Source: DATFKA01 sp042095835 (GTDB taxonomy: Bacteria > Bacteroidota > Bacteroidia > Chitinophagales > Saprospiraceae). From it: a DNA stretch of 8,308 bases. Numbering within the stretch: position 1 is the stretch's first letter; every line of letters starts with the position of its first letter. This document shows positions 4,923 to 8,308 of the stretch, piece by piece. The notes beneath the pieces were generated by a model. That model ran no database searches, was not told where the DNA came from, and saw nothing but the letters and a program-made list of their open reading frames with translations. Location of the stretch: the NCBI GenBank assembly GCA_042095835.1, contig JBELML010000195.1, positions 1 to 8,308 on the forward strand, written 5' to 3'. Both the position numbers and the translations under genes were made by a program.

Positions 4923-7610
4923 ATGCTACGTATCACAGTCAGTAAAGGGGGGAAAGCTGCAGTTAATTATTTTCGAGATGCCCTGGCTCAACAAGATTAT
5001 TTTTCAGAAAAAGGACAAGTAATGGGGCAATGGCAGGGGAAGCTAGCCAGCAAGATGGGCCTTGGAAAGGAAGTGACCGCACAAGCATTTGAAATGATGG
5101 TCTCCAATCGGAACCCCATTACTGGTGAGAAAATAACGCCCCGTGATGCCGCCAATCGTCGGGCGGGATATGACTTTACTTTTAATGCTGCAAAAAGTAT
5201 TTCCCTGGTCTACGCCATCACCAAAGATGAAGAAATTTTGGAGGCGCACCGACAAGCCATTAAAAAAGCGATGCTTGCTGTTGAAAAAGATATGCAAACG
5301 CAAGTCGGACAAGGAAAACAAAAACGATACGCTACGACTGGCAACTTAGTTTACGCCAATTTTGAACACCATACCAGTCGCCCGGTTGCACAGGAGATTG
5401 ATGGTAGTACTCAATACCTAGCTGATCCACATCTACATTCGCACTGCTTTGTCATGAACGCCACCTGGAATGAAAACAAAGCGCGTTATCAAGCCATTGA
5501 AGTTGGGACTATAAAGAAAAATGCCATCTACTATGAGGCGCTCTACCATTCCTATCTCGCGGATAATTTGCAGAAGGCAGGCTACCAAGTAGAGAGATCA
5601 AAGCTAGGAATCGAAATTGCGGGAATCGAGCGATCTACTATCGAAAAGTTCTCCAACCGCACACTAGAAATCGAGCAGGCTGCAAAAGAGAAAGGAATCC
5701 ATTGGGAAAAGGACAAAGCCAAATTGGGGGCAAAAACGAGACATCGGAAAGTAGAAGGTTTAGGAAAGGAAGCCTTGGAGCAAGCCTGGAAAAATAGATT
5801 GACCTTGGAAGAACGCTTCAACATCCACAGTCTAAAAGGAGCATACGCGCAAAACGGCCTTGCTGTTGAAAAGGAAAAGGATGTACTTTCTCCAAGCAAA
5901 GCCATTGATCTGGCTTTGCAGCACTACATGGAAAGAAAAAGTGCTGTACCCGANNNNNNNNNNNNNNNNNNNNNNNNNNNNNNNNNNNNNNNNNNNNNNN
6001 NNNNNNNNNNNNNNNNNNNNNNNNNNNNNNNNNNNNNNNNNNNNNNNNNNNNNGGACAAAGGAATGCCATTCAGCACACCCTACAATCCTCCGATCAAGT
6101 CATTATGATCAGTGGTGCGGCGGGAGTTGGGAAAACTACGCTCATGAAGGAAGTCAAGGAAGGCATTGAAGCCTCAAATAAAAAGCTCTTTGCCTTCGCT
6201 CCGTCCGCTGCTGCATCACGTGGCGTACTACGCAGCAAATCCTTTGAGGGAGCCGATACGATCAAAAAACTGTTAGATGATAACAAGCTGCAAGCTCAAC
6301 TTAAAGACCAGGTTATCCTGATTGACGAAGCTGGAATGGTGGGTACCAAAACCATGAATGGCATCTTCCAAATTGCTAAGGAACAAAACGCTCGGGTTGT
6401 TCTCTCCGGAGACTTTCGCCAACACCAAAGTGTGGAATCTGGAGATGCTCAAAGACTGCTAGAACAAGAAAGTGGGCTACCCGTAGCCCGTGTTAATGAG
6501 ATTGTCCGTCAAACGGATCAGTCGAAATATAGAGCAGCGGTCAAGTCATTGGCAGAAGGAGATTACAACCAAGGCTTTGAAAAGTTGGATCGAATGGACA
6601 GTATCATAGAAATTGAGGATCAAGACAAGCGACACCAACAAATCGCCAAGGATTATCTAGCCTCTATCCAAGCTCCTCCCAAAAAAGAACGCGGTGGAAA
6701 AACAACGCCTAGAACTGCTATTGTAGTTTCGCCTACTCATGCGGAAGGGAAAGCCATCACCTCTGCCATTCGAGATAAATTGAAAGCAGAAGGCTTAGTC
6801 GATCAAGAAGAACGTACTTTTCAAGTACTCCGCAAGCTCTCCTTCACCGAAACAGAAAAGCAGGATGCCCTGAATTATCAAAAAGGTATGAGTATCCAAT
6901 TCCACAAGAACTATCAAAACTTCAAAGCTGGGCATAGTTATGACGTACAAGAGATCTCCAAAAGCGGCGATGTCCGAATAAGCAACAACGACAATCAAGA
7001 AGCGGTATCCCTGCCCTTCTCCGCCAGTAAATTTTACCAAGTTTGCCAAAAGGAAAAAGTATCGGTGGCTAAAGGCGATCTCATACGAATCACTGGAAAT
7101 GGAAAGTCCCGTGATGGAAGCGCACTCAATAATGGCGACAACTATAAAATCAAAGGATTCAACAAAGAGGGAGATATCGAACTAGATAATGGCAAAACGG
7201 TATCGAAAGACTACAAGCAGTTTACTTTAGGCTATTATTCCACCAGCCATTCCAGCCAAGGAAAAGATGCTACGGAGGTATTGATTGCTCAAAGTTCGAC
7301 CTCCTTCCCTGCATCCAATCAAAAGCAATTCTACGTTTCTGTTTCCAGAGGCGTAGAACGCTGCCGGATCTATACAGATGATAAAGAGGCACTGAAGTGG
7401 GCCGCTAGTCAAGAAGCGGATCGAATGAGTGCAGAGGAAGTTCTGGATGCCAAGACGAAGGCTCCTACACTGTCCCCTCCTCTCCTCAAGAATTACCAAA
7501 AACAGCTGAGTACGCCATCTATTCAAACCAATGATAAAGACTTCAATTATGAGCGACACCCAAGCTTCCTTCCAGCAGAACGCGGAAGCGACTTTCAAAT
7601 CGAATGGTGA
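4923..7610 (+). CDS. MobF-family conjugative relaxase-helicase (TrwC/TraI-like), interrupted by an assembly gap
   Basis: Nicks the origin of transfer, stays bound to the 5' end through a tyrosine, and unwinds the strand for transfer. Relaxase domain (~1-300): candidate catalytic Tyr16 and Tyr26, the DFTFNAAKSISL block (84-95), and the metal-binding His triad H170/H172/H174 in DPHLHSHCF. SF1 RecD-like helicase (~378-830): Walker A GAAGVGKT (398-405), Walker B ILIDEAGM (465-472), SGDFRQHQSV (495-504), AIVVSPTH (599-606), YYSTSHSSQGK (771-781), YVSVSRG (804-810). A low-complexity tail follows. The frame is the same on both sides of the 100 N, giving 895 apparent residues, but the true length is unknown and probably greater. 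The start matches the MLRI-type family N-terminus and has no Shine-Dalgarno. The next gene begins inside its 3' end. Confidence 0.95.
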   Translation: MLRITVSKGGKAAVNYFRDALAQQDYFSEKGQVMGQWQGKLASKMGLGKEVTAQAFEMMVSNRNPITGEKITPRDAANRRAGYDFTFNAAKSISLVYAITKDEEILEAHRQAIKKAMLAVEKDMQTQVGQGKQKRYATTGNLVYANFEHHTSRPVAQEIDGSTQYLADPHLHSHCFVMNATWNENKARYQAIEVGTIKKNAIYYEALYHSYLADNLQKAGYQVERSKLGIEIAGIERSTIEKFSNRTLEIEQAAKEKGIHWEKDKAKLGAKTRHRKVEGLGKEALEQAWKNRLTLEERFNIHSLKGAYAQNGLAVEKEKDVLSPSKAIDLALQHYMERKSAVPXXXXXXXXXXXXXXXXXXXXXXXXXXXXXXXXXXGQRNAIQHTLQSSDQVIMISGAAGVGKTTLMKEVKEGIEASNKKLFAFAPSAAASRGVLRSKSFEGADTIKKLLDDNKLQAQLKDQVILIDEAGMVGTKTMNGIFQIAKEQNARVVLSGDFRQHQSVESGDAQRLLEQESGLPVARVNEIVRQTDQSKYRAAVKSLAEGDYNQGFEKLDRMDSIIEIEDQDKRHQQIAKDYLASIQAPPKKERGGKTTPRTAIVVSPTHAEGKAITSAIRDKLKAEGLVDQEERTFQVLRKLSFTETEKQDALNYQKGMSIQFHKNYQNFKAGHSYDVQEISKSGDVRISNNDNQEAVSLPFSASKFYQVCQKEKVSVAKGDLIRITGNGKSRDGSALNNGDNYKIKGFNKEGDIELDNGKTVSKDYKQFTLGYYSTSHSSQGKDATEVLIAQSSTSFPASNQKQFYVSVSRGVERCRIYTDDKEALKWAASQEADRMSAEEVLDAKTKAPTLSPPLLKNYQKQLSTPSIQTNDKDFNYERHPSFLPAERGSDFQIEW
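5954..6053. other. Assembly gap of exactly 100 N inside the relaxase gene
   Basis: A run of exactly 100 undetermined bases separates the end of the relaxase domain (HYMERKSAVP) from the start of the helicase (GQRNAIQHTL). A round number of this kind is the usual placeholder for a gap of unknown size, so the retained frame may be accidental. Confidence 0.98.
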
Positions 7611-7989
7611 TTTTCACTTCCCAGGCCTAGATCAAAATCTGGAATCGGCCAATGAAAATGAGCCAGACAAACTGTGCTATCCTTGTCTCCAATTGGTACC
7701 TAAAGGAGAGACTTCGCCTAGGCTGAAATTTGTGTTTAAGAATGGGCATCGGGTGGCTATTCCTTATATCTATATTCTGCGAGTTGAATTTGATCCTGTT
7801 GGTAAACTATCCATTATAACTGCTAAGCAAACCTTTGTGATTGAGGGGCGTGGATTGGACTTTTTGGAGGAGCGGTTGTTTGATGGGCAGGTGGTGGCAA
7901 TAAAAGAGAGCAAATCAACTTTTGACGCAAATCTCGACCCTCTTTTCTTAAAGACTATTGATATCCAGCAAGAAGATAAGAGCCATTAA
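7549..7989 (+). CDS. Hypothetical protein overlapping the relaxase 3' end
   Basis: The family is not recognised. The 146 residues begin with a polar, probably disordered segment (MSDTQASFQQNAEATFKSNG). They then hold a short CYPCLQL stretch with a CxxC pair and a beta-rich block (LKFVFKNGHRVAIPYIYILR, KLSIITAKQTFVIEG) that looks like a small barrel fold. There is no signal peptide or membrane helix. The ATG at 7549 lies within the relaxase gene in another frame, giving a 62-base overlap; an in-frame ATG at 7531 would add six residues. Because downstream residues contain no further Met, the overlap is real unless a non-ATG start is used. Such an arrangement suggests co-transcription and coupled translation with the relaxase. 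The 3' end overlaps the convergent DUF3768 gene by 4 bases. Confidence 0.65.
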   Translation: MSDTQASFQQNAEATFKSNGDFHFPGLDQNLESANENEPDKLCYPCLQLVPKGETSPRLKFVFKNGHRVAIPYIYILRVEFDPVGKLSIITAKQTFVIEGRGLDFLEERLFDGQVVAIKESKSTFDANLDPLFLKTIDIQQEDKSH

Positions 7990-8308
7990 TACTCATAAGC
8001 CAACATAACCGTCATCACCCGAATCGTCTTCTCAGGATCAGCCGGATCCTCACTCCCATGCTGCATTTCCTGATCATAATAATCAATTTTCCAAAAGACC
8101 TTTTCTTCTTTAAAAACAAAGGAACCAAAGTCATGCTCACCATAAGGATCATTACCTTCTGAGAAGTCATTAAACGTTCGGACGAGATTAAATACCTGGA
8201 GTCGATCTTCTTCGGGTAAACTTTGGATTCCTTTAGTCATATAGACCTGACCGCCCTGCCCCATCGACTGGCGAAAAGCGTCATTGAGTTGGGCAATTTT
8301 CTGAGATG
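7986..8308 (-). CDS. DUF3768 family protein, 5' end beyond the window
   Basis: Function unknown; DUF3768 proteins are short soluble proteins frequently carried by plasmids and integrative elements. The family signature is clear: NDPYGEHDFGSF, VFWKIDYYDQEMQHGSEDPAD, and the C-terminal RVMTVMLAYEY. An internal ATG at 8262-8264 gives 92 residues, but the frame stays open to the window edge and encodes SQKIAQLNDAFRQS, which matches the usual family N-terminus (LNDAFR before a Gly-rich turn). The real start is therefore to the right of the window, and the visible part is ~107 codons. Its stop codon overlaps that of the convergent + strand gene (7986-7989). The family call rests on recalled signature motifs and is strong. 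Confidence 0.88.
   Translation of the reverse strand, partial: SQKIAQLNDAFRQSMGQGGQVYMTKGIQSLPEEDRLQVFNLVRTFNDFSEGNDPYGEHDFGSFVFKEEKVFWKIDYYDQEMQHGSEDPADPEKTIRVMTVMLAYEY

Noticed and set aside
4777..5022. An 81-residue + strand open frame (MSFLFFDFSRG...)
   Set aside because: It is Phe/Ser-rich because of the pyrimidine tract, runs into the relaxase gene in a wrong frame, and has no family-like content.
5582..5905. 107-residue - strand open frame opposite the relaxase domain
   Set aside because: Antisense shadow of a well-supported gene, Ser/Phe-rich, with no family features.
7227..7598. 123-residue - strand open frame opposite the relaxase helicase end
   Set aside because: It is antisense to conserved helicase motifs V and VI and has the Leu/Phe/Ile-rich look of a shadow frame.
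1..8308. CRISPR array, insertion sequence or transposase
   Set aside because: No regularly spaced repeats, terminal inverted repeats with target duplications, or transposase motifs were seen on either strand.

Overview
The window is an AT-rich, draft-quality stretch of a conjugative or mobilisable element, most likely from a Bacteroidota bacterium. That taxon is inferred from moderate GC, AT-rich leaders mostly without Shine-Dalgarno sequences, and the type of relaxase and coupling protein; it is not proven. The two conjugation genes that can be named with confidence are a MobF (TrwC/TraI-like) relaxase-helicase on the + strand (4923-7610) and a VirD4/TraG-like type IV coupling protein (T4CP) on the - strand (from 1131 to the left edge). 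Both are damaged in the assembly. The relaxase contains a run of exactly 100 N (5954-6053). The coupling protein is cut before its Walker B motif by about 57 bases of GC-rich sequence that looks foreign.

Layout: 1-57 GC-rich, probably chimeric; 58-1131 (-) T4CP lacking its C-terminal half; 1132-1375 a non-coding or decayed stretch with a nested hairpin; 1376-2032 (-) acidic, coiled-coil/disordered protein; 2087-2404 (+) small unknown protein, divergent from it and carrying the only strong Shine-Dalgarno seen; 2376-2960 (-) GNAT acetyltransferase, overlapping its neighbour tail to tail; 2961-3076 a compact intergenic region with a 12-bp perfect palindrome and a long inverted repeat ending two bases before the next start codon; 3077-3382 (+) and 3474-4658 (+) two related genes; 4659-4922 a spacer with a palindrome and a pyrimidine-rich tract; 4923-7610 (+) relaxase; 7549-7989 (+) unknown protein starting inside the relaxase gene; 7986-8308 (-) DUF3768 protein, cut by the window edge.

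The most original signal is the 3048-4690 block. The 394-residue protein looks like a possible N-terminal DNA-binding region followed by a TPR-like helical array, which recalls peptide- or ligand-sensing HTH-TPR regulators. The 101-residue gene in front of it appears to be the same gene with about 284 codons removed: its first 12 residues align with the first 12 of the large protein, and the rest aligns with its last ~90. A short element (ACTTATA(A)GA...) precedes each copy and occurs a third time after the second, so the block reads as a partly eroded tandem array.

Together, the relaxase would nick and unwind the DNA and the coupling protein would bring it to a type IV secretion channel not seen here. 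The genes between them (acetyltransferase, HTH-TPR pair, small unknowns) are cargo or regulators. DUF3768 proteins are commonly found on plasmids and integrative elements, in keeping with this setting.
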